A stretch of 32,631 bases of DNA from Gammaproteobacteria bacterium (lineage in GTDB: Bacteria; Pseudomonadota; Gammaproteobacteria; Pseudomonadales; JAUIET01), in contig JAUIHW010000042.1 in NCBI GenBank assembly GCA_030431775.1, forward strand, positions 1 to 32,631, in the 5' to 3' direction. Under the pieces are notes generated by a model, which was not told the DNA's origin, did not search any database, and was given only the letters and a program-made list of their open reading frames with translations. Position 1 is the first letter of the stretch; the number at the start of each line of letters is the position of its first letter. This document shows positions 1 to 9,270 of the stretch, one piece after another. A program made the position numbers and the translations under genes.

Positions 1-163
1 GTCGGCCTGGTTTTGCCAGCCCAGCAGAAGGGCTCGACTGAGCTGTGCCCACTTCCTCAATCGGCGCGAAATCAAGCTCCAGCGGTGCGATTTCGGCATG
101 CTGAGCTTTGTCAGCTGCTGCCTGGGGCCCCGCCCCTGAATTGCCTGACCTGGAACTGCTCAA
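1..163 (-). CDS. Possible partial gene running off the left edge (unknown product)
   Basis: On the minus strand, the reading frame that follows the lipoprotein stop codon (TAG at 167-169) stays open for 55 codons to the window edge. It is the same frame as the lipoprotein. Many codons begin with G (GCA, GAC, GAA, GAG, GAT, GCG, GTG), which is typical of coding DNA, and the product is Ala/Glu/Pro-rich (for example AEIAPLELDFAPIEEV). A TTG at 161-163 has an AAGG seven bases upstream and could start a new gene three codons after the stop. Alternatively, the lipoprotein gene was longer and is interrupted by the TAG. A competing ATG at 97-99 in another frame gives a basic, less coding-like peptide. 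I do not recognise the product. Confidence 0.35.
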   Translation of the reverse strand, partial: MSSSRSGNSGAGPQAAADKAQHAEIAPLELDFAPIEEVGTAQSSPSAGLAKPGR

Positions 164-166
164 GAG

Positions 167-1390
167 CTAGCCTTGTGTGCTTGGCTGCCCTGACCCACCG
201 GCCTCAACGCCGTTCAAGGGCGCAGCTTGCAGCGGGTTTTCATCAAAGTAGATTTTACGCAGCAATTCCCGCCACTGCTCATACTGGTCGCGCACCGTGC
301 CGGTCAGGGTAATAGTTTGGTCCTCGAGTTCCAACACCTGGGGAGTAATCGTCGACATGACCGACTCGCTGATCTCATTGAAATCAGTAACATGCTGGCT
401 GAGCTCATTGCTTTTCTGCAGTGCGCTGGTAATCAGCGAGGTACCGCCATAAATTCCCACGCCCCCTGCAGCACGCCCGGCAGTACCACCCTCGCCAATG
501 GCAACGATACTGGCGATCACTGCCGCCGCACCGGCAATCCCGCGCATGGTTCGGCTTCTCTTGAGCTCGCGAATCGCAACGGCATGCTCATAGCTGCGTT
601 CCCGCCACTCCATATAGGGCACGTCCATCTGTCGATAGAAAACGCCGTAGTAATCTTGCAGTGTGTCAATGAAAAGATAATCCCGTTCACGAATCTTACG
701 GATGCGCCCCAGCATGGGATCGGAATCTGCCGGAAGCCGCACCACCTGGTAAATACCGTCATCATCCTGACCGACGTGACCACCAAAGGCGTCTGGCGAG
801 AAATCTTCAGCGAACCGAAGCTCGGCGATCTGGCGCAGGTTCATGCGCTGTTCATCGCTTAGCTGCTGCTGATGGCTTGCAATGTCATTGGCAATGCGGT
901 TGTAAATAGACTGGAAAGGCTCCTCGTCCACGCGCCGCTTCTTGTAAACATAGTCGCTGATAATCTCCGTGTATTCGCGCTCAAACCAAGGTCGATTGGT
1001 ACTATCAGCAACCTTGATCGCCAACCGCAGCCGCTCACCATCCGATTGCAAAATCTTACCTTCAACATGCACATCCACCGCCGCCATGTCCGAGGGCACT
1101 ACCCGCACCGCGCCCCAATGCCCGGAGCGTTGCATGGTCCGCATCAGGTTGACCGGCAAATAACGCGCCTCACCTTCACGGACTTCCGGAAACAGGCTTT
1201 CGTCATCACCGGCAGAATCCAGGCCAGGATCGAAGATATTGATACCGACATCCAGCAGTAAGTGCTCAGGCTGCATTTGCTGGGCGACTTCCAGCGGCTG
1301 AATTTCAGAGGTTTTGACCTTGGTTGTGGAGCAAGCCGACAGGCTAGCAAGCACTATAACTAGCCAAACAAAACTCTTAAAAAACCACAT
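167..1390 (-). CDS. Outer-membrane lipoprotein of unknown function
   Basis: A predicted lipoprotein of 407 residues. The N-terminus is hydrophobic and ends in a lipobox L-S-A-C with Cys20. The following residue is Ser, not Asp, so sorting to the outer membrane is expected. The mature part contains charged, mainly alpha/beta-looking sequence. A Gly/Ala-rich segment at about residues 283-318 resembles a glycine-zipper or membrane-inserting stretch, and is followed by a helical region and a Gly/Ser-rich tail. The ATG is 11 bases after the stop of the upstream gene and has an AAGAG overlapping that stop, so it is the third gene of an operon with the secreted Gly-rich protein and the TPR/TonB-like protein. 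I recognise no named family. The trio suggests a shared envelope role, which is inference only. Confidence 0.8.
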   Translation of the reverse strand: MWFFKSFVWLVIVLASLSACSTTKVKTSEIQPLEVAQQMQPEHLLLDVGINIFDPGLDSAGDDESLFPEVREGEARYLPVNLMRTMQRSGHWGAVRVVPSDMAAVDVHVEGKILQSDGERLRLAIKVADSTNRPWFEREYTEIISDYVYKKRRVDEEPFQSIYNRIANDIASHQQQLSDEQRMNLRQIAELRFAEDFSPDAFGGHVGQDDDGIYQVVRLPADSDPMLGRIRKIRERDYLFIDTLQDYYGVFYRQMDVPYMEWRERSYEHAVAIRELKRSRTMRGIAGAAAVIASIVAIGEGGTAGRAAGGVGIYGGTSLITSALQKSNELSQHVTDFNEISESVMSTITPQVLELEDQTITLTGTVRDQYEQWRELLRKIYFDENPLQAAPLNGVEAGGSGQPSTQG

Positions 1391-1401
1391 AATACAAACT
1401 C

Positions 1402-2160
1402 TTAGCGCTGGTTATTCTTGTATTTTCTATATTCATCCCAGAGCTTGTCCCGCAGTTCAGGATCGGTTTCGCGCTCCGCAGCCTCCCGAATTTGCCGCGC
1501 AATCAGGTCGTCATCATCACCGTCTGGAATGTCTTCAGGAACATTGGCCGCCTGCCCCTGACCAGAGGACGAACCACTGCGACCGGCACCGCCGGCACTT
1601 TCCCCACCACCACCAGCGCCACCGGACTGTGACTGCCCGGGAGGTGCGGGAATGCGAGATTCCTGGCCGGCCTGGCCCTCAGCACCACCGGCGGCCCCAG
1701 GCGAAGAACCCGTCGGCGACCCCGCTGCCCCGGGTGTCCCAGGTGTCCCTCCGGGGCTGCCCTGCTGGCCAGCTGATGGCGAACCGGGAAGGCCAGCGCC
1801 CATCGTTCGTGCGCCAGCCTGGCCGGCCAGCACAATACCGTCAAACACATCCAGCGAGACTTCAAACATGTCTTCCCAGCTGCTGCCCGCTTGGCGTGCC
1901 CCTTCACCATTATTGGGCCCAAGAACCGAATCGTCGGAGCCAGGCAGTCCCATGGAAGGGTTACCATCAGCGGTTTCGGCGAACACATCTTCTTCCTTTT
2001 CGCCCCCAACATCATAATCGTCCTCACTGAGAACAATTTTGCGGGTCTGCTGCCCGTCGTTCCTGTCAGCGCCATCGGGGCCGGCTTGCGCGAAAGCATG
2101 CGTGCTCAACAGTAAGGAAGCCAGCAGCAAGCTCAACACTTTGTTTGGTCTAGTCGGCAT
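1402..2160 (-). CDS. Secreted Gly/Ser/Pro-rich protein of unknown function
   Basis: A 252-residue protein starting at the ATG at 2158-2160. This start has a clear AGGAGG six bases upstream and gives a normal signal peptide, with likely cleavage after AFA near residue 24. An upstream extension in the same frame would bury the signal peptide. The mature protein has three parts: an acidic N-terminal region, a low-complexity Gly/Ser/Pro/Ala stretch at about residues 115-205 with imperfect collagen-like G-x-x runs (GSPGGTPGTPGAAGSP), and a charged helical C-terminus (about 217-250) that begins with an Asp run and ends in Arg/Lys-rich sequence. The start overlaps the end of the upstream TPR/TonB-like gene by 11 bases, which suggests translational coupling. 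Function is unknown. The C-terminal helix looks like the conserved part and the Gly-rich stretch like a flexible linker. Confidence 0.75.
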   Translation of the reverse strand: MPTRPNKVLSLLLASLLLSTHAFAQAGPDGADRNDGQQTRKIVLSEDDYDVGGEKEEDVFAETADGNPSMGLPGSDDSVLGPNNGEGARQAGSSWEDMFEVSLDVFDGIVLAGQAGARTMGAGLPGSPSAGQQGSPGGTPGTPGAAGSPTGSSPGAAGGAEGQAGQESRIPAPPGQSQSGGAGGGGESAGGAGRSGSSSGQGQAANVPEDIPDGDDDDLIARQIREAAERETDPELRDKLWDEYRKYKNNQR

Positions 2161-3634
2161 CCTGTTCCTCCTGGCTGAAATCATCAGCTGTCTCAGTTGG
2201 TTCTGCAGCGGGGGCAACCGCTACCTGACTGGCGTTGGCTGCATCTTCATTCGGTGCTGCGGATTCTGCCGGCTGCCGATCAACCATCGCCGCAGGCTGT
2301 GGCGCATTGACAGCCGGATACCAGTACACATAGCGATAGCGAACCGCCTGGCTTTCTACCGGCTCACCGTCAACAAAGCGCGGTCGAAAACGTCGCCCAC
2401 GCAACTCCCGCAATGCTCGCCTGCGCATGGAGGGCTCTTCGGGGTATTCCTCAATGAACGTGGCCCGTTGTACCGAGCCCAAGCGGCTCAGATCCAGCTC
2501 GATCAACACATAACCCTGAGCCAGGCCATCATCAGATTGGGACAGATAATCCGTGTAATCGACTCCGAAATCGAGCGCGCGGGGCTTGTCGAACAGCGCA
2601 TTTCGCTGATCGATCAGTTCTTCACTGGCACTGAGCATCTGATAGGCTTCAAGGTAAGTGGCCATGGCGGATTGACGTTTATTGAACCGCAGATACCAGT
2701 CCCCAAGCTCGGTAATTGCTTCAGCAAGCTGCCCCGGACCCACATCGGGATTATTACGGTAAATCTCCACCACTTGCCGGGAACTCCGTAAGCCAGAGAG
2801 ATAACCCTGTGATACCGCCCGGCTACCGCTGTCAAAACGATAATCGCTGTCGCTCAGGCCCATGCGCGCCAATCGCTCATAACGCTGTTGGGCCTGCTCT
2901 TCTTCCTGCATTACATGGGCCAGGTAATAGTCTGCGACCCTTCGGCCGCGTAACTGTTTGGCCAATCTGAGGTCATGCTGACCGAAATTCAGTTCAATAA
3001 CCCTTGAGGCCGCCGCAAACAGGCTTCTCGCCATCTGCAGGTTGTGAACCGGCTCCGGGGTAATGTCTTCAAAGAACGCGTACATGTGCCAACTGGTGAG
3101 CTGATCCAGAACCGGCAACATGCGTTCGTCGTTCCAACCATAGTTATTGCCATTCACCTCCATGATGAAATGGTGCTGATCGTCCACCGCTTCCCAATTA
3201 CCAAGGTGAGCGTAACTCTCAATCAGCCGTTCCAGCGTTGGCAACACGCCAACTGCATAAAGGCCTTCGTTAATCCGTTTGATGTGAGCACTCTGGGTGA
3301 ATGTTTCAATCGCTTCGCGATGGTCCCCAAGCTGCTGCTGTGCAACGCCCAAGTCGTGCATGGCTTCCGCAAGCTGCGGATCAAATGCGCCCGATTGCGA
3401 CTGCAGTTCAAGAACGCGGGCCTGGTACTGGCGGCTGAGCACCCTGGGGTCAGTGGGTACAGCGGGTACGGTTTGTGGCACAGCGGCGGTCTCTTGGACG
3501 GGCGCCGGCACAGCAGTGCCTGCTTGCTTGGCGTGATTGACAGGAGTGAGCAGTACCAGCCCTATCAGCGTAAGCAGACTACTGATCCTGACCCAGCTGT
3601 TTGCTTTAAATGCTCCGATCATACCCGGCTTCAT
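2150..3634 (-). CDS. TPR-type periplasmic protein with TonB-like C-terminal domain
   Basis: A 494-residue protein, first gene of the envelope operon. An N-terminal hydrophobic segment (about residues 17-35) is a signal peptide or membrane anchor. The middle is helical, with TPR-like repeats such as the one around LAEAMHDLGVAQQQLGDHRE and another near AEAITELGDWYLRFNKRQSA. Residues about 353-440 resemble the TonB C-terminal fold: GYVLIELDLSRLGSVQRATF followed by a helix with RRRALRELRGRRFRPRF and the terminal VRYRYVYW strand. An Ala/Pro/Glu-rich tail of about 55 residues follows. In known TonB proteins this domain contacts outer-membrane receptors. Here it lies in a TPR protein without the usual Pro-rich spanning region, so a structural or scaffolding role is equally possible. 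ATG at 3632-3634; the Shine-Dalgarno is weak (GGGT). Confidence 0.75.
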   Translation of the reverse strand: MKPGMIGAFKANSWVRISSLLTLIGLVLLTPVNHAKQAGTAVPAPVQETAAVPQTVPAVPTDPRVLSRQYQARVLELQSQSGAFDPQLAEAMHDLGVAQQQLGDHREAIETFTQSAHIKRINEGLYAVGVLPTLERLIESYAHLGNWEAVDDQHHFIMEVNGNNYGWNDERMLPVLDQLTSWHMYAFFEDITPEPVHNLQMARSLFAAASRVIELNFGQHDLRLAKQLRGRRVADYYLAHVMQEEEQAQQRYERLARMGLSDSDYRFDSGSRAVSQGYLSGLRSSRQVVEIYRNNPDVGPGQLAEAITELGDWYLRFNKRQSAMATYLEAYQMLSASEELIDQRNALFDKPRALDFGVDYTDYLSQSDDGLAQGYVLIELDLSRLGSVQRATFIEEYPEEPSMRRRALRELRGRRFRPRFVDGEPVESQAVRYRYVYWYPAVNAPQPAAMVDRQPAESAAPNEDAANASQVAVAPAAEPTETADDFSQEEQDAD

Positions 3635-3754
3635 TGTTACCCAAGCGCATCTTTATTACGACAGGCAAGGCGAGTTTTCGTTCCAAAAACGCTTTGCAGC
3701 GACCTCCACATCGTCTCCACTGCAAGCATGCCACAGTGTGAGCTGATATTCATG

Positions 3755-3781
3755 AATAAAAGCTGAACTGCCTACAGTCAG
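3755..3781 (-). terminator. Possible intrinsic terminator downstream of glcB
   Basis: On the minus strand, a stem formed by 3775-3781 and 3763-3770 (CTGACTG pairing with CAGTTCAG, one bulged base, four-base loop) is followed by C, TTTT, A, TT. It lies about 90 bases after the glcB stop. The stem is short and imperfect, so the call is tentative. A second inverted repeat (3792-3797 with 3806-3811) lies closer to glcB but has no T-tract. Confidence 0.35.
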
Positions 3782-3868
3782 GTCCGCTTTCCGCCGCTTT
3801 TATGTGCGGCGCTCAACTGTCTCTACGGTAACTCTCCGGTATAAGGATCAACAGCGCCAAGCACCACC

Positions 3869-6040
3869 TTACGCTTGCCGATCACGGGCCTTCAGCTCCA
3901 GCCTCCACTGGTGCAGCAAGGGTTCGGTATAGCCGCTGGGCTGTTCGCAACCTTTGAACACCAGATCGTGTGCCGCCTGATAGGCGATACTGGCGGCAAA
4001 ATCCGGCGCCATAGGTCGATAATCCGGATCACCGGCATTCTGCTCGTCTACCACTTTCGCCATACGCTGCAATGCCGCTTCAACCTGACTGGCTGAGCAT
4101 ACTTTGTGCTTAAGCCAGTTGGCGATGTGCTGACTGGAAATTCGCAAGGTGGCCCGGTCCTCCATCAACCCAACATTATTAATGTCGGGCACTTTCGAGC
4201 AGCCAACCCCCTGGTTCACCCAACGCACCACATAGCCGAGAATGCCCTGCGCGTTATTACTCAGCTCGGCCTCAATATCCTCTTCCGTCAAGCTGCTGAT
4301 GTCCGTTGCCAGTGGCAGGGTCAGAATGGACTCGAGACTGGCCGGTGGTCGCGTTGCCAGCTCTTTTTGGACAGCAGCAACATCAACGGCATGGTAATGC
4401 ATGACGTGCAGCGTTGCCGCGGTGGGGGAAGGCACCCAGGCACAATTAGCGCCCGCCTTTGGGTGGGCAATTTTCGCTGCCATCATTTCCGCCATTTCAT
4501 CGGGCTTCGGCCACATTCCTTTACCAATCTGTGCTCGTCCACCCAGGCCACAGCGCAGACCAACGTCAACGTTCCAGTCTTCATAGGCCTGGATCCAGGC
4601 GGTGTCTTTCATCGGCCCTTTACGCACCATGGGTCCGGCGAGCATCGAGGTATGTATTTCATCCCCGGTTCTGTCCAGAAAGCCGGTATTAATGAAAATA
4701 ACCCGCTCTCGTGCGGCATGAATACAGGCTTTGAGATTGACGGTAGTGCGTCTCTCTTCATCCATGATGCCAACTTTCAAGGTGTTGCGCGCCAGACCAA
4801 GCAGGTCCTCGATCGCCGCGAACAAGCGACAGGTAAACGCCACTTCTTCGGGGCCGTGCATTTTGGGTTTGACAATGTAGACACTACCACTGCGAGAGTT
4901 CTTTACACGACTATTGCCGAGCAAGTCATGTTTGGCGATCAGGCTGGTGATCACCCCATCCATAATCCCTTCCGGTATCTCCTGACCATCAGCGCACAAA
5001 ACAGCCGGATTGGTCATCAGATGCCCGACATTGCGGATGAGCAGCAAGCTGCGCCCGGGTAAGGTCAACTCACCCCCGTCGATGGCTTGGTAAACACGGT
5101 CTTCGTTGAGACGCCGGGTCATCATTGAGCCGCCTTTTTCGAAGCTGTCTTCAAGATCGCCGCGCATCAGACCAAGCCAGTTGCGATACACACCCACCTT
5201 ATCGTCCGCATCGACGGCAGCGACCGAGTCTTCACAATCCTGGATAGTCGAGACCGCGGACTCCAGCAAAACATCTTTCACGCCCGCCTGATCGGTCTTG
5301 CCAATTGGCGATGTCGGGTCGATCTGGATTTCGGCATGCAAGCCGTTGTGCCGCAAAAGAACCGCGTGAACGACCCCATCTTTGGCCTGGTAGCCCTGCA
5401 ATTGTTGCGGGTCTTTCAGGCCACTTTGAAATTTACCCTGCTCAACCAGCAGTCGGCCATCATCAATACGGTAGCGGCTGGCGTCCGCATGGCTCCCGGT
5501 TTGCAGCGGAAAGTGCTGATCCAGGAATGTGCGCGCATAGGCGATAACCCGCTCCCCACGAACCGGATTGTAGCCGGCGGTTTTATCCGCACCGGAGTCA
5601 CTTGGTATGACATCCGTGCCATACAGGGCATCATACAGGCTGCCCCAGCGTGCATTGGCCGCATTCAATGCGAACCGGGCATTGGAAATAGGAACAACCA
5701 ACTGCGGCCCGGCCACATTGGCAATTTCCGGATCAACCCCTTGGGTCTCGATACTAAAGTCAGCGGGCTCGGGAAGCAGATAAGCAATATCGCGCAGCAT
5801 GCCCTGGTACTCGCTGGGGTCAAATTCCAGACCCGAGTTCGCCTGGTGCCAGGCATCGATCTGCATTTGCAGCTCTTCCCGACGGGCCAGCAGACGGCGG
5901 TTTTCGGGAGCAAACTCTGCAACAATTGCAGCAAACCCTTCCCAAAACGCCGCGGCACTGACACCGCTATCCGGCAGCGCCTCCTGCTCCAGAAAATCAA
6001 CCAGGACATCAGCTACCTGCAAACCTGATTTATCACGCAT
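3869..6040 (-). CDS. glcB: Malate synthase G
   Basis: Condenses glyoxylate with acetyl-CoA to give malate and CoA, allowing growth on C2 compounds or glycolate. The product is 723 residues, the usual size of the monomeric G isoform (the A isoform is about 530). Family sequence is seen throughout: [18 protein letters not shown], the [20 protein letters not shown] region, [13 protein letters not shown] and the C-terminal [21 protein letters not shown] chose the ATG at 6038-6040 because a GAGG lies six bases upstream; the GTG at 6050-6052 in the same frame is part of that ribosome-binding site. It appears monocistronic: it follows the cofGH stop after about 90 bases, and no isocitrate lyase or glycolate oxidase gene is nearby. 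Confidence 0.97.
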   Translation of the reverse strand: MRDKSGLQVADVLVDFLEQEALPDSGVSAAAFWEGFAAIVAEFAPENRRLLARREELQMQIDAWHQANSGLEFDPSEYQGMLRDIAYLLPEPADFSIETQGVDPEIANVAGPQLVVPISNARFALNAANARWGSLYDALYGTDVIPSDSGADKTAGYNPVRGERVIAYARTFLDQHFPLQTGSHADASRYRIDDGRLLVEQGKFQSGLKDPQQLQGYQAKDGVVHAVLLRHNGLHAEIQIDPTSPIGKTDQAGVKDVLLESAVSTIQDCEDSVAAVDADDKVGVYRNWLGLMRGDLEDSFEKGGSMMTRRLNEDRVYQAIDGGELTLPGRSLLLIRNVGHLMTNPAVLCADGQEIPEGIMDGVITSLIAKHDLLGNSRVKNSRSGSVYIVKPKMHGPEEVAFTCRLFAAIEDLLGLARNTLKVGIMDEERRTTVNLKACIHAARERVIFINTGFLDRTGDEIHTSMLAGPMVRKGPMKDTAWIQAYEDWNVDVGLRCGLGGRAQIGKGMWPKPDEMAEMMAAKIAHPKAGANCAWVPSPTAATLHVMHYHAVDVAAVQKELATRPPASLESILTLPLATDISSLTEEDIEAELSNNAQGILGYVVRWVNQGVGCSKVPDINNVGLMEDRATLRISSQHIANWLKHKVCSASQVEAALQRMAKVVDEQNAGDPDYRPMAPDFAASIAYQAAHDLVFKGCEQPSGYTEPLLHQWRLELKARDRQA

Positions 6041-6128
6041 CGATCGCCTCACAACTAGGGTTTACCGGTACTTTACTCCAAATGGAGCGTGATTGAACAG
6101 ACTGATGGTCGGCTGAGCCGGGAACGAA

Positions 6129-8591
6129 TCAGCCGTTTCTTACGAGATCACCCCCTAACCTGGCGGGCTTGCCTGGCTGTGTCAGTTGAACAGCGCGCAG
6201 TTCCGCCGCCTCCATGGACTGAGCACGACGCTTTTCTGACACCGTTTCGTACAGGGTGTTGCGTTGCCTCGGCTCACGACCAGCACTTTCTATCAGAGCT
6301 TCCATTTGTGCAGGACCGGTTTCCTCGCCATGATCCGCACCGGCCGACCGGGTGATTGTCTCGTTCATCAAGGTACCGCCCAGATCGTTGGCACCGGCAT
6401 TCAGACAGTGCAATGCGCCCTGGTGCCCCATTTTCACCCAGGAAGTTTGAATATTGTCGATCTGACCATGCAGAGCCAGTCGGCTAACTGCATGCATCAG
6501 CACGGCTTCACGAAAACTTGGGCCTCGGCGCGCTTTACCCTTGAGGTACATTGGCGCTTCACTGGCTACGAAAGGCAGTGGCACAAACTCAGTGAAACCT
6601 TTGGTTTTTTGCTGCAATGCACGCAGCTCAAGCAGGTGGCGGGCCCAATGCTGGTAGCCATCCACATGACCAAACATGATGGTTGCGGTCGTTCGAATAC
6701 CGGCTCGGTGAGCGGCCTCGATGGTTGCCAGCCACTGCTGAGTATTGATCTTGTCCGGACAGATCAGGGCGCGAACATCGTCATGCAGAATTTCAGCTGC
6801 GGTGCCGGGCAAGGTACCGAGGCCTGCTTCTTTTAACATTAACAGAAACTGATCCACCGGCAGGCCAAGCGTGGCCGCGCCCTGCCATATTTCCAGCGCG
6901 GAAAAGGCATGAATATGCATGTCCGGTACGGCTTCTTTTACCAACCGGCATAAGTGCAGGTACTTGTCACCGGTGTAATCCGGGTGAATACCTCCCTGCA
7001 TGCACACTTCCCCTGCGCCACGCTCCCAGGCCTCGACCACCCGGCGACGAATTTCATCATCATCCAGGTCATACGGCCTGCCACGCAGGTTTTCACTCAG
7101 CTTGCCTTTAGAGAAGGCACAGAATTGGCATTTGAAATAGCAGATATTGGTGTAATTGATATTGCGGGTGACAACATAACTCACCTCATCGCCATTGATT
7201 GATGCGCGCAGCCGATCAGCAGCGTCACAAACATAAGCGAAATCGCTTCCCCTCGCCGCAAATAAACAGCTAATGTCTTGCTCAGACAATGCTTCGGCCT
7301 TTGTGGCGCGCTCAACAATACGCTTGATCCGTGCGGTTGCTGAGTTAGCTGCCGACTTGTTGTTCAGCAGGGCAACTTCGAGAGCCGGCAGCCTGGCCGC
7401 AGCAGCTCCGGTAACCCACTCATCGACTCTGGGCAATCCCTGTCCATCCACCAGCGCTAACACTCTGCGCTGCATTAACGGTGACAGCCAGGTCGTGTAG
7501 TTCCGCACAAACTCAGGGTATATCGTCAACCGCTCATGCAATTGCTTGCCCGCCAGGCCAGTTTCCTGCTCCAGTTTGCGCAGCTGCGGCCACGGCGCTT
7601 CCGGGTTAACAAAGTCGGGGCTGACCGGAGAAACTCCTCCCCAATCATTAATGCCGGCAGCCACGATCTGCGGCAGAACCCCTGGGCTCAGATTAGGTGG
7701 CGCCTGAATATTCATGGCCGGGCCGAAAATCAGCCTCGCGATCGCTATCGTCCACAGCAATTCATCGAGGTCAGGCTCCGGCGCTTCACTCATCAGCGTC
7801 CCGGGCTTGGCCCGAAAATTCTGAATAATGATTTCCTGAATATGGCCATAGCGCTGCTGAAGGCTGCGCAAAGCCAGCAGTGACTCAACCCGCTCCAATC
7901 GGGTTTCGCCAATACCGATCAATATCCCGCTGGTAAATGGCACCTGGGCAACACCGGCTCGGGCAATGGCAGAAAGCCGCGTCGCGGGCCATTTGTCCGG
8001 TGACCCGTAGTGCGGCATTCCCTTCTGACACAAGCGCTCAGAGGCACTTTCCAGCATGATGCCCATCGATGCGGAAACACCTCGTAACTGTTGCAGCTCC
8101 TCATCATCCAGACAACCGGCGTTAATATGGGGTAGCAGTGCGGTTTGGTCACTTACCATTCGGGCAACCGAAGCCAGGTAGTCCACAGTGCTCTCGTAGC
8201 CCATGGACTGCAGCGCCTTACGCGCTGCGTTATAGCGCAGCTCCGGCTTCTCTCCCAGGGTAAACAGTACCTCTTTACAGCCTTGGGAAGCGGCCACTTC
8301 CACCTGCTCAAGCACGGCCTCCGCCGACATATAGGGCGAGTCGAGATGCCTGGGTGTCTGGGCAAAAGTACAGTAATGACAGACATCTCGGCAGAGATGC
8401 GTCAGGGGAATAAACACTTTGCGGGAATAGGTAAGCAGGTCACCATGCCCTTTGTCTCGCAGCCCCGCGGCCTCTTTGAGCAGAGCCTCATCCAGTGAGC
8501 GAACTGCCAGGGACTGCGCTTCAGTCTGCAGGCCAGCGTCGTACCAGCTGTCAGGCTGCCAAAGTGTACTGTTATCTACCTGTGCATCCAC
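6129..8591 (-). CDS. cofGH: Fused 7,8-didemethyl-8-hydroxy-5-deazariboflavin (FO) synthase, CofG-CofH type (FbiC-like)
   Basis: Makes the deazaflavin chromophore FO of coenzyme F420 from tyrosine and 5-amino-6-ribitylamino-uracil by two radical-SAM reactions. Both halves are present in one chain of about 820 residues. The N-terminal CofG domain carries CRDVCHYC (CX3CX2C, about residues 67-74). The C-terminal CofH domain carries CYFKCQFC (about 484-491), followed by CofH-like sequence such as EVCMQGGIHPDYTGDKY. FbiC of actinobacteria has the same order and size; archaea usually have two separate proteins. I prefer the GTG at 8589-8591 because GGAGG lies five bases upstream; the in-frame TTG at 8601-8603 overlaps that site. 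It is the last gene of the F420 operon, 12-24 bases after cofC. An inverted repeat (6110-6116 with 6129-6135) overlaps the stop codon but has no T-tract. Confidence 0.95.
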   Translation of the reverse strand: MDAQVDNSTLWQPDSWYDAGLQTEAQSLAVRSLDEALLKEAAGLRDKGHGDLLTYSRKVFIPLTHLCRDVCHYCTFAQTPRHLDSPYMSAEAVLEQVEVAASQGCKEVLFTLGEKPELRYNAARKALQSMGYESTVDYLASVARMVSDQTALLPHINAGCLDDEELQQLRGVSASMGIMLESASERLCQKGMPHYGSPDKWPATRLSAIARAGVAQVPFTSGILIGIGETRLERVESLLALRSLQQRYGHIQEIIIQNFRAKPGTLMSEAPEPDLDELLWTIAIARLIFGPAMNIQAPPNLSPGVLPQIVAAGINDWGGVSPVSPDFVNPEAPWPQLRKLEQETGLAGKQLHERLTIYPEFVRNYTTWLSPLMQRRVLALVDGQGLPRVDEWVTGAAAARLPALEVALLNNKSAANSATARIKRIVERATKAEALSEQDISCLFAARGSDFAYVCDAADRLRASINGDEVSYVVTRNINYTNICYFKCQFCAFSKGKLSENLRGRPYDLDDDEIRRRVVEAWERGAGEVCMQGGIHPDYTGDKYLHLCRLVKEAVPDMHIHAFSALEIWQGAATLGLPVDQFLLMLKEAGLGTLPGTAAEILHDDVRALICPDKINTQQWLATIEAAHRAGIRTTATIMFGHVDGYQHWARHLLELRALQQKTKGFTEFVPLPFVASEAPMYLKGKARRGPSFREAVLMHAVSRLALHGQIDNIQTSWVKMGHQGALHCLNAGANDLGGTLMNETITRSAGADHGEETGPAQMEALIESAGREPRQRNTLYETVSEKRRAQSMEAAELRAVQLTQPGKPARLGGDLVRNG

Positions 8592-8615
8592 AGAGACCTC
8601 CAATGACAGCAGTAT

Positions 8616-9269
8616 TTAGGCTAACAAATAATGGACACGCGCAGCGCGCGCCAAACCCGGATGTGCTTTCAAGCAGTCAAGATCCGCAGGTTCATCAATG
8701 TCCAAACCTGCACCGGCCAATTCGACCGTCTGCGATTGTAGCCCCTGAACACGGGCGAACGCCAGGTGCTTTGCAAGACTGTCCGGGCCGTAATAAAACC
8801 GCATGCTGTTCACCGGGCTGCACAACAAACCATTGCTACCGGATTGATGGCGGTCCGGCACCAAAGAAACCGCAGGCCGGCCAACGGCCAGGCGACGATG
8901 CGCCAGAATCAGCTGTTCCAGCTCTTCTGCCTGCACTAGCGGTACGTCGCCGTGCACCACCAACAGCTCATCGTAATCGCTCGCCAGGTCATTGGCAAGC
9001 TGCTGGACAACCGCATTGAGGCCGCGCGCACCCGCCGGTTCACCAACGGCGGCTACGCCCAGACCTCGAGCCAGTGCCGCCGCTTCAGTATCATCGGTTA
9101 GTAACAGAACCTGATCGAGCAGCGCGCATTTACGCAAGGACTCCAGCGTATCACCAAGCATTGCCGCCACCAGCTTGCGTCGATCACGATCAGCCAGTTC
9201 CGGGGCTAATCGACTTTTGCCCTGATACAAGCTTCGAAACGGCACCACTGCAACCAACTGCCTTGTCAT
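8616..9269 (-). CDS. cofC: 2-phospho-L-lactate (or 3-phosphoglycerate/PEP) guanylyltransferase CofC
   Basis: Activates a three-carbon phospho-acid with GTP, giving the substrate CofD transfers to FO. The 217-residue protein has the nucleotidyltransferase pattern: VVPFRSLYQGKSRLAPEL at the N-terminus (the P-F-K-SRL signature), LLLTDD, VVHGDVPLV with the metal-binding Asp, and SGSNGLLCSP with FYYGPDSLAKH. The start ATG lies one base after the cofD stop (TGA-A-ATG), so translation is probably coupled. Substrate choice varies between lineages: 2-phospholactate in archaea, PEP in mycobacteria, and 3-phosphoglycerate in at least one Paraburkholderia. The sequence alone does not let me decide which is used here. 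Confidence 0.93.
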   Translation of the reverse strand: MTRQLVAVVPFRSLYQGKSRLAPELADRDRRKLVAAMLGDTLESLRKCALLDQVLLLTDDTEAAALARGLGVAAVGEPAGARGLNAVVQQLANDLASDYDELLVVHGDVPLVQAEELEQLILAHRRLAVGRPAVSLVPDRHQSGSNGLLCSPVNSMRFYYGPDSLAKHLAFARVQGLQSQTVELAGAGLDIDEPADLDCLKAHPGLARAARVHYLLA

Positions 9270-9270
9270 T

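Noticed and set aside
13-312. Open frame of 99 codons on the plus strand at the left edge
   Set aside because: It is antisense to the lipoprotein gene and the coding-like frame on the minus strand, has no homology I recognise, and shows shadow-type composition.
1314-2030. 238-codon plus-strand frame opposite the Gly-rich protein
   Set aside because: It arises from the low-complexity GC-rich sequence on the other strand; the product is His/Arg/Pro-rich with no signal or domain.
4106-5062. 318-codon plus-strand frame inside glcB
   Set aside because: Wholly antisense to malate synthase G, whose motifs are intact on the minus strand.
6110-6135. Inverted repeat CGGCTGA/TCAGCCG at the cofGH stop as a terminator
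   Set aside because: Seven-pair stem with a 12-base loop but no T-tract on the minus strand; not a convincing intrinsic terminator.
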